A DNA stretch of 64,000 nucleotides from CAZEKB01 sp964512225. Its GTDB lineage: Bacteria > Myxococcota_A > UBA796 > UBA9615. The notes below the pieces were generated by a model. It ran no database searches. It worked only from the letters and a program-made list of their open reading frames with translations, and had not been told where the DNA came from. The stretch lies in assembly GCA_964512225.1 (NCBI GenBank), contig CAZEKB010000028.1, positions 1-64,000 of the forward strand. Reading direction: 5' to 3'. The position numbers were made by a program, and so were the translations under genes. Of this stretch, positions 34,239 through 42,533 are shown piece after piece; the stretch's first letter is position 1, and every line of letters begins with the position of its first letter.

Positions 34239-37200
34239 CTACTCCAGCGCCGCGGCGCGGGCCAGCATGTCGGGGGTCGCGGTCGCGTCGTCCGGTCGGG
34301 GCGCTCCGGGGTGGATGCACTCCGCGGGGCACAGCTCCGCGGCCTTGACGAGCTCCTCGAAGGTGCCCGCGTTCGTATCCGTGATGAAGGCCTGCTTGTC
34401 CGCGTTGTACTGGAACATGCGGCCGTTGAGGTTCGTGCACTCGTTGCAGGTCGTGCACAGGTCCGAGTCGATGTAGGCCTCGTCGAAGCCCATCGACTCC
34501 TCGGCGGGCTCCCCCGCCGCGGACGCCTCCGGCTCGGCGGCGGGGCTCGGAGCGGCGGGGCTCGGAGCGGCGGGGCTCGGAGCGGCGGGGCTCGGAGCGG
34601 CGGCCGGCCGCGGAGGCGCCGCAGCCACCGCCGGCAGGCCCGCCGAGTCGGTCCGGAGCAGCGCCGCGGCCAGCCGCTCGAGCGACTCCCGCGCGGCGGC
34701 CGTCTCCACCCGCGTCAGCTCGACGCGGTGCTCGGCCCGCAGCTTCTCGACGCGCTCGTCGGCGCGGGCCTCGGCCTCCTCGCGGGCCCGGGCCGCGGCC
34801 CGACGCGCGTGCTCGTTGTCGAACCCGGCCATCTCCTGCAGGACCCGCCACGCCCGGAGCCGGCCGCGGGCGGCCATGGCCAGATCCCGGGTGACCACGG
34901 CGCGGGCCAGGTCCCCCGCTTCGTCGTGCACGAGGATGTACGGGATCCGCCGGTCGCCGGCGGGGTCGTCGGCCTCCAGCCAGCGGGCGAGCGCGACCTG
35001 CTCGTCGCTCCAGGCCTCGGTCGGGACGATCCGGAAGTGGGCCCGGTGGGCCGTCGACGAGGCGACGGTATCGGCCCACGTGAACGCGATGGTCTCGGAG
35101 CCCTCCCCGTCGTCCCCCGCCCAGCGGATCGTGCGGAGCGGGTGGGGAAGCTCGGGGCCGGGGTTCCCGGACAGGTCGAGGCGATCGGCCCAGGAGCGCC
35201 CGGCGGACGGGTCGTAGCGGAGCTCGGGGCAGGCCCGACCGTGCAGGGCGGCGTGCACCTCCAACCCGCTCCACGGACCCCGCGGCCCGGCGGGCAACGT
35301 CACCAGGGCCACGGCGGGGCGGCTCGCCCCCGCGAGGTGCCTCATGCCGGCGAGCAGCGAGGCGGGGCGCGCGGTGCTCGACTGCAGGACGAGGGCCTCG
35401 CGGTGCGCGACCACCAGCCACGCGAGGTCCGCGTGGAAGCGCCCGAGGTCCGTCGCCTCGTCGGCGGGGCTGGGCTCGTCGTGGATGAGGACGTGCGCCG
35501 GTCGGCTCGATCGCAGCAGCTCGGAGAGCGACGCTCCCCCGCGGCCGCGCATGCGGGCGCCGGTCGTGCGGACGACCACCGCGGGCAGCGAGGCGAGCTC
35601 GTCCGCGGCGAGGGCCTCCCAGCCGAGCCGGGCGAGGCTGTCGTCGTGCAGGGCGGGGTCGTAGCGCTCGGCGAGCTCCAAGCGGGCCGCCCGGATCGCC
35701 CGGAACAGGGGCAGCAGACGCCGGGCGCACCCGTCGAAGACCCCCGCCGCCGCGGCCACCGGATCCGGGTGCTCCACGCACTCGAGGTCGTCCGGGATCG
35801 GCGCGGGGGGCGCCTCGCCGGGCCGGTGTACGAGCACCACCGCGGGGGCGGGCTCCGCGATGGCTCCCTCGATGACCGCGAGCAGCGCCTCGATGCGGGC
35901 GCTGCGGGCCTCGGCCAGGGGCGGCGCCTGGGTGCGACCCGTGGTCGCGGCCAGAGCCCCGGGATCCAGCAGCGATCCCGCCCAGCTGCCGAACGCCGCC
36001 GACACGGCGCCGGGGTCACGCCCCTCGGCGGACCCGGAGCGGTGCAGGAGGCGGAGGTCGCGCAGCCCCTCGGCCAGCTCCCCGACCGAGGCCGCGAGCC
36101 GGGAGCGGGCGGGGCGTCTCGCGTCCCGGCACACCCGCAGGTGGAGGCGAAGGGCCGAGTCCGGGCTCGAGTCGAACAACACCGCGTCCGCGGGCAGCTC
36201 GCCCGCCATCGACCCGAGCGTCTCGAGCGCCTCGGACTGGACGGCCTCGTCGAGCTTCAGTCCGGTGAGGAAGCCGCCCACGGCGGGCTCCCACAGATCG
36301 ACGAGCGAGGCCCCCGGCCCGACCGCGGCGAGCGCATCCGCCAGCGACGCCGCCAGCCTGCCCGTATTGACCGCGACCGCGCCCGCGCCCCCTCCCGCGT
36401 CCGCCGCCGCCGGACAGGCCGCGCGGAGCAGCTCGTCGAGCGGGGTGACCGCCACCGTGGAGGGCTCCGCCGGGTCGCCGTGGACCGCGAAGGGCAGGCC
36501 CGCGCCGGCGCCGAGCTCGGCGGCGAGCGCGACCATCGCGGCGGACCGCACCGGCGCTCCCGGAGCGGGATCCGGAAGTTCGTCGGCGACGCCCAGCAGG
36601 TGGAACCGCCGTACGGCGCGGGCCCACCGGGGGGCCGCGTCCGCGTCGGCGGGCGGCGAGGGCATGCGGGGCAGCAAACGGTCCCCGCGGAAGTCCACCT
36701 CGCGGGCCAGGAACTCCGGCGCCAGCAGCGAGGGGTCCAGGACGGCGGGGCCGTCGGCGGGCTCGCCCTGGAGGAGCCGGCGGGCCGCCTCGGCCAGCGC
36801 CTCGGCGGCCGCGGCGTCCCCTCCGCCGCCGTCGAGCGGGGTCGCGGGGATCCACGCCGCCCGGAGGCCGCGCTCCGCTACCAGGGCGCCGACGTCCGGC
36901 CCGAGGCGCCGGGCCAGCGCGCGGTCCGAGGGCTCGTCGGAGCGCACCAGGATCGACCCTCCCGATCGGACGAGCGACACGGTCCGCGGGTCGAGCGCCC
37001 CGGGGTGGGACGCCAGGAGCAAGTCCGCCCCCGCGTCATCACCCGACCCCGACCAGGCCAGGGAGAGGGCGGGACCCTCGTCGGCCACCCGCGGGCCGAG
37101 CGTGGAGCCGGCCTTCACAAGCAGCGCCGCGGTCCGGCGGAGCACGTCGTCGGCCCAGGGACCGGGGGGGGTCGCGAGGAGGCGGGAGGACAGGCTCGGC

Positions 37201-38033
37201 CCCGGCGTCGCCGCGAGCGGGCGGGAGTCCACGCGCACGGTGCGGCCGTCGGCGGCCGCGGCCTCGACGGCGGCCGCCGCGAAGTCCGGCCTCGACGCGG
37301 CGCCCAGGACCACGACCTCGGTCGCGCCCGCGAGCGCCTCCCGCAGGTCGTCGACGGGCAGGGGCCGCGCGAGCCGCAGGGTGATCAAGGCGACGGGCCG
37401 CCCCCCGTCGGCGAGGCTCTCGCGGACCGCCTCGGCCACGTCGGCGAGGTCGGCGCAGGCGAGCAGCGCGACCTCCGCGTCCGCCGGTCCCACCCGCTGC
37501 AGCAGCGTCCCCGGGCGACCGGTCGCGCGCGAGACCAAGCGCAGGGCGGCCCGGGCCCGGCCGACGACGCCGGGGTCGTCGCCTTCGCCGTCGGCGGGCT
37601 CGTCGAGGACGTCCGCGCCGGGCAGCTCCACGGCGGCGAGGTCGTGGGCGACGCTCCCGGAGATCGTGCAGACCCCGGCGCGGCCGATCGCTCCGCTCAG
37701 CAGGTGCGCCGCCAGGCTCTGATCGACCGCCTCCTGGGCGGTCGCCGCCACGAGCTCGAACCCCACGTCTCCCTCACCGCTCCCCGGGGGTCGGCCCAGG
37801 AGGTGGTGGACGCAGGACGCGGCGAGCGTCGCGGTGGAAACGAGGGGCCCCTCGCGGAGCCCGTTGACGATGCTCGCGGCCCGGTGGCCGGTCAGCGCCA
37901 GACCCTCCGCGGACGCGACGCTCGAGGTGGGCGGTTCACCGCACAGCGCGGCCTCCAGGCGGGCCACCGCCTCCACCGCGGAGAGGATCAAGGGTGCGCC
38001 CGCGGGCGCCGTCGCGGCGGGGTCGTCACCCAC
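34239..38033 (-). CDS. PFOR-like protein 1 with C-terminal ferredoxin, 1264 aa (no TPP site seen)
   Basis: Opens with a region like that of PFOR-like protein 2 (AVEAVARLEAALCGEPPTSS... and AEVALLACADLADVAEAV...RPLPVDDLREAL, a PFOR domain II resemblance). The middle contains LRYDPSAGRSWADRLDLSGN, the same C-terminal PFOR landmark. A helical segment and an APSPA repeat linker (15-bp repeat near 34545-34600) lead to a terminal one-cluster ferredoxin: CTTCNECTNLNGRMFQ with Cys1193, 1196 and 1199, and CPAECIHPG with Cys1235. No TPP motif is visible. Start GTG 38033 behind ggggaggcgg. It sits between the KorB gene and rnfB, and probably serves as an electron adaptor between them. Confidence 0.7.
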   Translation of the reverse strand: MGDDPAATAPAGAPLILSAVEAVARLEAALCGEPPTSSVASAEGLALTGHRAASIVNGLREGPLVSTATLAASCVHHLLGRPPGSGEGDVGFELVAATAQEAVDQSLAAHLLSGAIGRAGVCTISGSVAHDLAAVELPGADVLDEPADGEGDDPGVVGRARAALRLVSRATGRPGTLLQRVGPADAEVALLACADLADVAEAVRESLADGGRPVALITLRLARPLPVDDLREALAGATEVVVLGAASRPDFAAAAVEAAAADGRTVRVDSRPLAATPGPSLSSRLLATPPGPWADDVLRRTAALLVKAGSTLGPRVADEGPALSLAWSGSGDDAGADLLLASHPGALDPRTVSLVRSGGSILVRSDEPSDRALARRLGPDVGALVAERGLRAAWIPATPLDGGGGDAAAAEALAEAARRLLQGEPADGPAVLDPSLLAPEFLAREVDFRGDRLLPRMPSPPADADAAPRWARAVRRFHLLGVADELPDPAPGAPVRSAAMVALAAELGAGAGLPFAVHGDPAEPSTVAVTPLDELLRAACPAAADAGGGAGAVAVNTGRLAASLADALAAVGPGASLVDLWEPAVGGFLTGLKLDEAVQSEALETLGSMAGELPADAVLFDSSPDSALRLHLRVCRDARRPARSRLAASVGELAEGLRDLRLLHRSGSAEGRDPGAVSAAFGSWAGSLLDPGALAATTGRTQAPPLAEARSARIEALLAVIEGAIAEPAPAVVLVHRPGEAPPAPIPDDLECVEHPDPVAAAAGVFDGCARRLLPLFRAIRAARLELAERYDPALHDDSLARLGWEALAADELASLPAVVVRTTGARMRGRGGASLSELLRSSRPAHVLIHDEPSPADEATDLGRFHADLAWLVVAHREALVLQSSTARPASLLAGMRHLAGASRPAVALVTLPAGPRGPWSGLEVHAALHGRACPELRYDPSAGRSWADRLDLSGNPGPELPHPLRTIRWAGDDGEGSETIAFTWADTVASSTAHRAHFRIVPTEAWSDEQVALARWLEADDPAGDRRIPYILVHDEAGDLARAVVTRDLAMAARGRLRAWRVLQEMAGFDNEHARRAAARAREEAEARADERVEKLRAEHRVELTRVETAAARESLERLAAALLRTDSAGLPAVAAAPPRPAAAPSPAAPSPAAPSPAAPSPAAEPEASAAGEPAEESMGFDEAYIDSDLCTTCNECTNLNGRMFQYNADKQAFITDTNAGTFEELVKAAELCPAECIHPGAPRPDDATATPDMLARAAALE
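34541..34605 (-). repeat. 15-bp coding tandem repeat (APSPA)
   Basis: ggctcggagcggcgg is repeated about four times and encodes an Ala/Pro/Ser linker just before the ferredoxin tail of PFOR-like protein 1. Confidence 0.9.
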
Positions 38034-38051
38034 GTCGGCCGCCTCCCCGGC

Positions 38052-39005
38052 TCACAGCCGGAACCGGTCGAGCTCGGCGCGGACGTTGGCGAGCTTCTGC
38101 TCCCGCGGAGTCCCCAGCCCCTCGACGGTATAGGCGTCGTACCGAACGGCGTTCGGGTTGCGATAGAAGAGCCCGATCCGCAGGCCGTCGGTCTTGGCGG
38201 CTTCGGCGCGGGCGGCGTTCAGGTCCGAGGGGTCGTGCTCGACCTGGCGCGGGAAGAAGCGACTCGCCGCCGGGTTCAGCTGGACGCCGTCCGGGTGGGT
38301 CATCATCGCGACCATGTTCTTGTCCTTGCGCAGGAAGTCGAAGATGCCGTCCACGTAGTGGGGGCAGCGCTGGATGATGCGCACGAACGCGAGGCCGGGG
38401 TGCCGGTGCGCGGCCTGCAGCGTCGCCAGGAGGTGAGGCGGGTTCCAGTCCACCGTCTGGGCCACGAACGACGCGTTGGTGATCCCGAGGGTGGTCTGGA
38501 TGGGATCGAGGGGCGGGAGCCACGCCCCGCGGGGGTGGGTGTTCGTCTTGAAGCCTTGGGCCGTCGTGGGCGAGGTCTGCATCTTCGTGAGGCCGTAGAC
38601 GTTGTTGTCGAACAACATCACGACCATCTTCATGTTGTACCGGATCGCGTGGATCCAGTGCCCCGCCCCGATCGAGCAGCAGTCGCCGTCGCCGGTGGCG
38701 ACGAACACCGTGAGGTCCGGCCGCCGCGCGAGGACCCCCTCCGCCAAGGGCAGCGCGCGCCCGTGCAGCCCGTGGAACCCGTAGGTCTTCATGTAGTGGG
38801 GGAAGCGGCTGGAGCAGCCGATGCCCGACACCACCACCGTCTTGTGCGGCGGCAGCTGCTCGGCGCGGCAGAGCTTCTGCAGCGCGGTGAGGACGGCGTG
38901 GTCTCCGCAGCCCGGACACCAGCGGGCGACGCCGCCCTCGTAGTCCTCGAGCGAGTAGCTGCAGCTCGGCGTCTCTTCCTGCCAGTCGGTCTTGAGCCCG
39001 TACAT
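38052..39005 (-). CDS. korB: 2-oxoacid:ferredoxin oxidoreductase beta subunit
   Basis: A 317-aa TPP-binding subunit. It has RWCPGCGDHAVL (FeS/TPP signature) and the TPP-Mg motif VATGDGDCCSIGAGHWIH...LFDNNVYGLTKMQ. These are typical of 2-oxoglutarate (KorB) type enzymes acting on 2-oxoacids plus CoA to give acyl-CoA, CO2 and reduced ferredoxin, or the reverse. One base separates it from the korA stop. No separate ferredoxin (KorD) gene is present, which fits the idea that the neighbouring PFOR-like proteins take that role. The exact substrate cannot be read from the sequence. Confidence 0.93.
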   Translation of the reverse strand: MYGLKTDWQEETPSCSYSLEDYEGGVARWCPGCGDHAVLTALQKLCRAEQLPPHKTVVVSGIGCSSRFPHYMKTYGFHGLHGRALPLAEGVLARRPDLTVFVATGDGDCCSIGAGHWIHAIRYNMKMVVMLFDNNVYGLTKMQTSPTTAQGFKTNTHPRGAWLPPLDPIQTTLGITNASFVAQTVDWNPPHLLATLQAAHRHPGLAFVRIIQRCPHYVDGIFDFLRKDKNMVAMMTHPDGVQLNPAASRFFPRQVEHDPSDLNAARAEAAKTDGLRIGLFYRNPNAVRYDAYTVEGLGTPREQKLANVRAELDRFRL

Positions 39006-39006
39006 G

Positions 39007-40941
39007 TCAAACCTCCTGGAGCCGACCGCGCAGCGCGGCTTCGATCATGCCCGGCGGCAGGGGCTGGCCGGGGACGAGGGACCAGCAGTCGACGTCGACC
39101 AGGGTCTTCGCCCGCAACATCAGCGCGAGCTGCGCGGGCCGACGGTTCGTGGCGCTCACGTGGGGGTCGTGACGCTCGTCGCTGTAGTTGATCTCCACCG
39201 TCATCACGCGCTTGAACCGCGCGAAGATCTCCTCGAGGCCGGGCTCGAACGGCGACAGGAACCGCAGGTGCACGGAGCTGACCGCGTGGCCGTCCGCGCG
39301 GACCCGATCCACGGCCTCTTCGATCGCGCCCCGCGTCGATCCCCACCCCACCACGAGCAGGTCGCCCTCGGGGGCGCCGTGCACGTCCGGAGGCCGCAGC
39401 GAGGCGGCGAGGGTCGCCAGCTTCCGGCTGCGCATCGCCATCGCCTTCTGGTTGATGGCCGACACGTAGGCGATGTGGCTCTCCTCGTCGTGGGCGAGCC
39501 CGGTGAGGACGTACGCGCCCCCGACCTGGCCGGGCACGGGGCGCCGCGACAGGCCCGTCTCGGGGTCCCAGTCGTAGGGGCGGAGATCCTCGGGCCAGGG
39601 CCGCTGGTCGACCGGCGGGGAGAGCCACGCCTCCTGGGGCTCGGGGTACGCGTAGGGCGCCTGCCCGGTGGCGAGGTTGGCGTCCGTGAGCACGATGACC
39701 GGCGTGCGGAAGTCCTCCGCGATCTTCCGGGCCGTGACCATGAAGTGGAAACACTCGTCGATGCTCGACGGGGCCATGACCACCTTCGGCGCGTCGCCCG
39801 GGTGGCCGAACACCGACGACAGCAGATCGCCCTGCTCCACCTTCGTGGGCAGCCCGGTGCTCGGCCCGCCGCGCTGCACGTTCACGATGACGAGGGGCAG
39901 CTCCGCCATCACGGCGAGGCCGATGAGCTCGGTCTTGAGGGCCATGCCCGGCCCGGAGGTGATCGTGAGGGCGGTCTTGCCCGAGTAGCTGGCCCCGATG
40001 GCGAACGCGACGGCCGCCAGCTCGTCCTCCGCCTGGTGCACGAAGCCCCCGCAGCGGTGGAAGAAGGACGCGAGGTAGTGCGAGGCCGACGTCGCGGGCG
40101 TGATCGGGTACATGGAGCACAGCTCGATGCCCGCGGCCATGGCGCCCAGCGCGATCGCGGCGTTGCCGTTCATGACGACCTGGGGCTCCGCCCACGGCTT
40201 CAGCGGCATCGTGAAGCGGCGCGTCAGGTGGGCCTTGCCCCACTCGTGCCCCGCCTGCAGGAGCTTCAGGTTGGGGAGGATGACGCTCTCGCCCTTGTTC
40301 TTGCGCTCGAAGACGGCCCGGACTTCGCCCAGGAACAGGTCGACGTCCATGGAGTAGAGGGCGCTGAGCATGCCCACGACCCACATGTTCTTGCCGCGGC
40401 GCGGGTTGTCGACGATGCGCAGGGTCTCTCCGTGCATGGGCACGGGCACCACGTCGTAGCCGCGGGCCTCGAAGTCGGCGACGGCCTCGGCGAAGTCGGC
40501 CCGGATCTGCTCGCTGGGATCGTCCTTCCAGTGGTCGTCGAGGAGCAGGAGCGTGCCCTCGCGCAGCGCGCCCTGATCGATGCGGCTGTACAGGACCTGC
40601 TCGTTGAACGCGACCACCACGTCGGCCTCGTCGCCCATGTTCGTGACGGGGCGCGCCGCGAACCGAATGCGGTTCCCGCTCGCGCCCGCCGCCACGCGCG
40701 TCGGCGGCTCGATCTCGGCGGGGATGATCTCCACGGTCCACACCCCCGCGCCCGCCTTCGCGCACACCGTGCCGAACAGCTGCCCGGCGGTCTGCGCGCC
40801 CTCGCCCGAGTCGCTCACGATCTCGACGATGTGCTGCTCCACTTCGACCGCGCCGCGGTCCGCGGGGGCCGGCCGGAGCGTGCGCGCGGCTTCGGTCAGG
40901 GGGATCGGGGATCTAGGCAACCGACCGGCTGTCTTGCTCAT
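39007..40941 (-). CDS. korA: 2-oxoacid:ferredoxin oxidoreductase alpha-gamma fusion subunit
   Basis: A 644-aa fusion. Residues 35-220 are the gamma domain (SDSGEGAQTAGQLFGTVCAK, NMGDEADVVVAFNEQVLYSR). The rest is the alpha (POR_N) domain with MYPITPATSASHYLASF, HQAEDELAAVAFAIGASYSG and SGPGMALKTELIGLAVMAELP. This is the fused form found in KGOR of many aerobic and microaerophilic bacteria. Start ATG 40941. Transcribed before korB. Confidence 0.93.
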   Translation of the reverse strand: MSKTAGRLPRSPIPLTEAARTLRPAPADRGAVEVEQHIVEIVSDSGEGAQTAGQLFGTVCAKAGAGVWTVEIIPAEIEPPTRVAAGASGNRIRFAARPVTNMGDEADVVVAFNEQVLYSRIDQGALREGTLLLLDDHWKDDPSEQIRADFAEAVADFEARGYDVVPVPMHGETLRIVDNPRRGKNMWVVGMLSALYSMDVDLFLGEVRAVFERKNKGESVILPNLKLLQAGHEWGKAHLTRRFTMPLKPWAEPQVVMNGNAAIALGAMAAGIELCSMYPITPATSASHYLASFFHRCGGFVHQAEDELAAVAFAIGASYSGKTALTITSGPGMALKTELIGLAVMAELPLVIVNVQRGGPSTGLPTKVEQGDLLSSVFGHPGDAPKVVMAPSSIDECFHFMVTARKIAEDFRTPVIVLTDANLATGQAPYAYPEPQEAWLSPPVDQRPWPEDLRPYDWDPETGLSRRPVPGQVGGAYVLTGLAHDEESHIAYVSAINQKAMAMRSRKLATLAASLRPPDVHGAPEGDLLVVGWGSTRGAIEEAVDRVRADGHAVSSVHLRFLSPFEPGLEEIFARFKRVMTVEINYSDERHDPHVSATNRRPAQLALMLRAKTLVDVDCWSLVPGQPLPPGMIEAALRGRLQEV

Positions 40942-40991
40942 CAGCTCGCTGTCCTCTCGTGCTCTGGTCGCGTCCTCGGGGGAGTGCCGGG

Positions 40992-41441
40992 TCAGCCCGA
41001 TCCGCCGTAGTCGATGTAGAGGGTGTCCACCAGGTAGCGGGACTCGGTGGCCTCGTGGCGCCGCAGCTTCACGGCCAGGCCGGACGCCCCCTCGAACAGG
41101 CCGTCCATCCGCTGCTGCAGGCCGGCCGCCTCTTCGGCCAGCTCGGCGACCTTCGCCGAGAGCCGGCGGTGCTGGGTCCGCAGCTGCTCGACCCGCGACG
41201 ACGAGTTGGGCTGCGCGGCGGCGAGCTTGTCGAACAGGCCGCCCGCGGCTTCTTCGGACGCGAAGTGCGTCACCAGCAGCGCCGACAGGACGGAGAGGGT
41301 CTCGGCCAGCTCGCTGAACAAGGGACCGGACTCGAGTCGAGCGACCAGCTCGAGGATCTGCCGGTGCTCGGCGAGGGCACGCGCGCCGGGCGTAACGGGG
41401 CCGTCGCTCGGGCCGGTCGGGTTCGTGGAGCTCGACACCAT
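40992..41441 (-). CDS. hemerythrin-like (HHE) domain protein
   Basis: A 149-aa helical protein. Candidate diiron ligands lie in four helices: AEHRQILELVARLE, VTHFASEEAAG, TQHRRLSAKVAELAEE and RRHEATESRYLVDTLYID. The pattern of histidines and HE pairs fits the HHE hemerythrin family, which binds oxygen, NO or iron. ATG 41441 has GGGAGG upstream; 50 bp separate it from korA. Inside an operon of oxygen-sensitive ferredoxin oxidoreductases it may scavenge or sense oxygen. Confidence 0.7.
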   Translation of the reverse strand: MVSSSTNPTGPSDGPVTPGARALAEHRQILELVARLESGPLFSELAETLSVLSALLVTHFASEEAAGGLFDKLAAAQPNSSSRVEQLRTQHRRLSAKVAELAEEAAGLQQRMDGLFEGASGLAVKLRRHEATESRYLVDTLYIDYGGSG

Positions 41442-41528
41442 TTGGGGCCTCCCTGAGCCAGATGGCACACCGATACCTCAGCCCCTGAAACCCGCAACCC
41501 GGTTCCCGGGGTGTCGGCCGAGACCGTT

Positions 41529-42533
41529 TCAGCCGTACCAGGCGCCGCCGGGCTCCCAGGTGTTGAGCGTGCGCATGTAGTTGGCCCGCTCGTACGCCTC
41601 GGGATCGGGGGACCGCGCGACGCTCAGGCTGCCCCGCATCTGCTCGACCGACTCGTAGTCGTTCTCCTCCATCCACCGGCGCAGCGCGAACGTCAGGTCG
41701 CGCACGTGGCCGGGCCCGTGGGCGAGCAGCGCCGACGTCATCTGCACGCAGTGGGCGCCCGCCATCAGGGCGCGGAGCACGTCCTCGCACTCGACCACGC
41801 CGCCGGAGAGGGCGAGATCGCACTCGACCTGCTCGAACGCGGCGGCGATCCACAGGAGCCGCAGGGACAGGGACGATCGCTGCCGGAGCTGGAGGTCCGG
41901 ACGCACCTCGAGATCCACGACGTCGAGGTGGGGATGGAAGATCCGGTTGAAGAAGACCAACCCCGCCGCGCCGTGGCTCGCGAGGCGTTGGGCCATGTAG
42001 ACGGGCGACGTGAAGAAGAAGTTGAGCTTCACCGCGACCGGGATCGACACCTCCGCTTCGACCGCGGCGAGCACGTCCAGGTGACGACGCTCGACCTCGG
42101 CGGGGGGCTCCCCGGCGAGGGGCAGGTAGTAGAGGTTCAGCTCGAGTCCGTCGGCCCCCGCCTCCTCGATCAGGCGGGCGTGGTGGGTCCAGTCCCCGGT
42201 GACCGTGCCGTTGAGCGAGCCGATGAGGGGCACGCCGAGCGCGGCCTTCAGCTTGCGCACCTGCTCCAGGTACTCGTCGGGCCCCAGCGCGAAGTCGATG
42301 GGCTCGGCGAGGTAGCTGCTCGCCTCCGCGTGGGCGTGGTGGTGCGCCTGCAGCGCGTCCATCGCGTCCGCCTCGCGGGCGATCTGCTCCATGAAGAGCG
42401 AGTGCATCACGATCGCCGCGATGCCGTGATCTTCGAGGCGACGACACATGTCGACGCTGTCCGACAAGGGCGAAGCGCCCGCGACGAGCGGGCTGGAGAG
42501 GGACAGCCCGAGCCAGCGAGAGTCGAGGTTCAT
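41529..42533 (-). CDS. dihydroorotate-dehydrogenase-like flavoprotein
   Basis: A 334-aa TIM-barrel FMN protein: RWLGLSLSSPLVAGASPLSD, PLIGSLNGTVTGDW, ADGLELNLYYLP, PVAVKLNFFF and ALSGGVVECEDVLRALMAGAHCVQMTSALLAHG, the last being the FMN phosphate-binding end of class 1/2-like DHODs and PreA. DHOD-like proteins next to PFOR genes are a known recurring pair, but their reaction is not established. ATG 42533 overlaps the PFOR stop (ATGA). A true pyrimidine-synthesis role is unlikely given the context. Confidence 0.88.
   Translation of the reverse strand: MNLDSRWLGLSLSSPLVAGASPLSDSVDMCRRLEDHGIAAIVMHSLFMEQIAREADAMDALQAHHHAHAEASSYLAEPIDFALGPDEYLEQVRKLKAALGVPLIGSLNGTVTGDWTHHARLIEEAGADGLELNLYYLPLAGEPPAEVERRHLDVLAAVEAEVSIPVAVKLNFFFTSPVYMAQRLASHGAAGLVFFNRIFHPHLDVVDLEVRPDLQLRQRSSLSLRLLWIAAAFEQVECDLALSGGVVECEDVLRALMAGAHCVQMTSALLAHGPGHVRDLTFALRRWMEENDYESVEQMRGSLSVARSPDPEAYERANYMRTLNTWEPGGAWYG

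Noticed and set aside
41529..42533. Genuine pyrD (dihydroorotate dehydrogenase)
   Set aside because: The fold matches, but the gene is translationally coupled to PFOR and lies within a ferredoxin operon, so a pyrimidine role is not supported.
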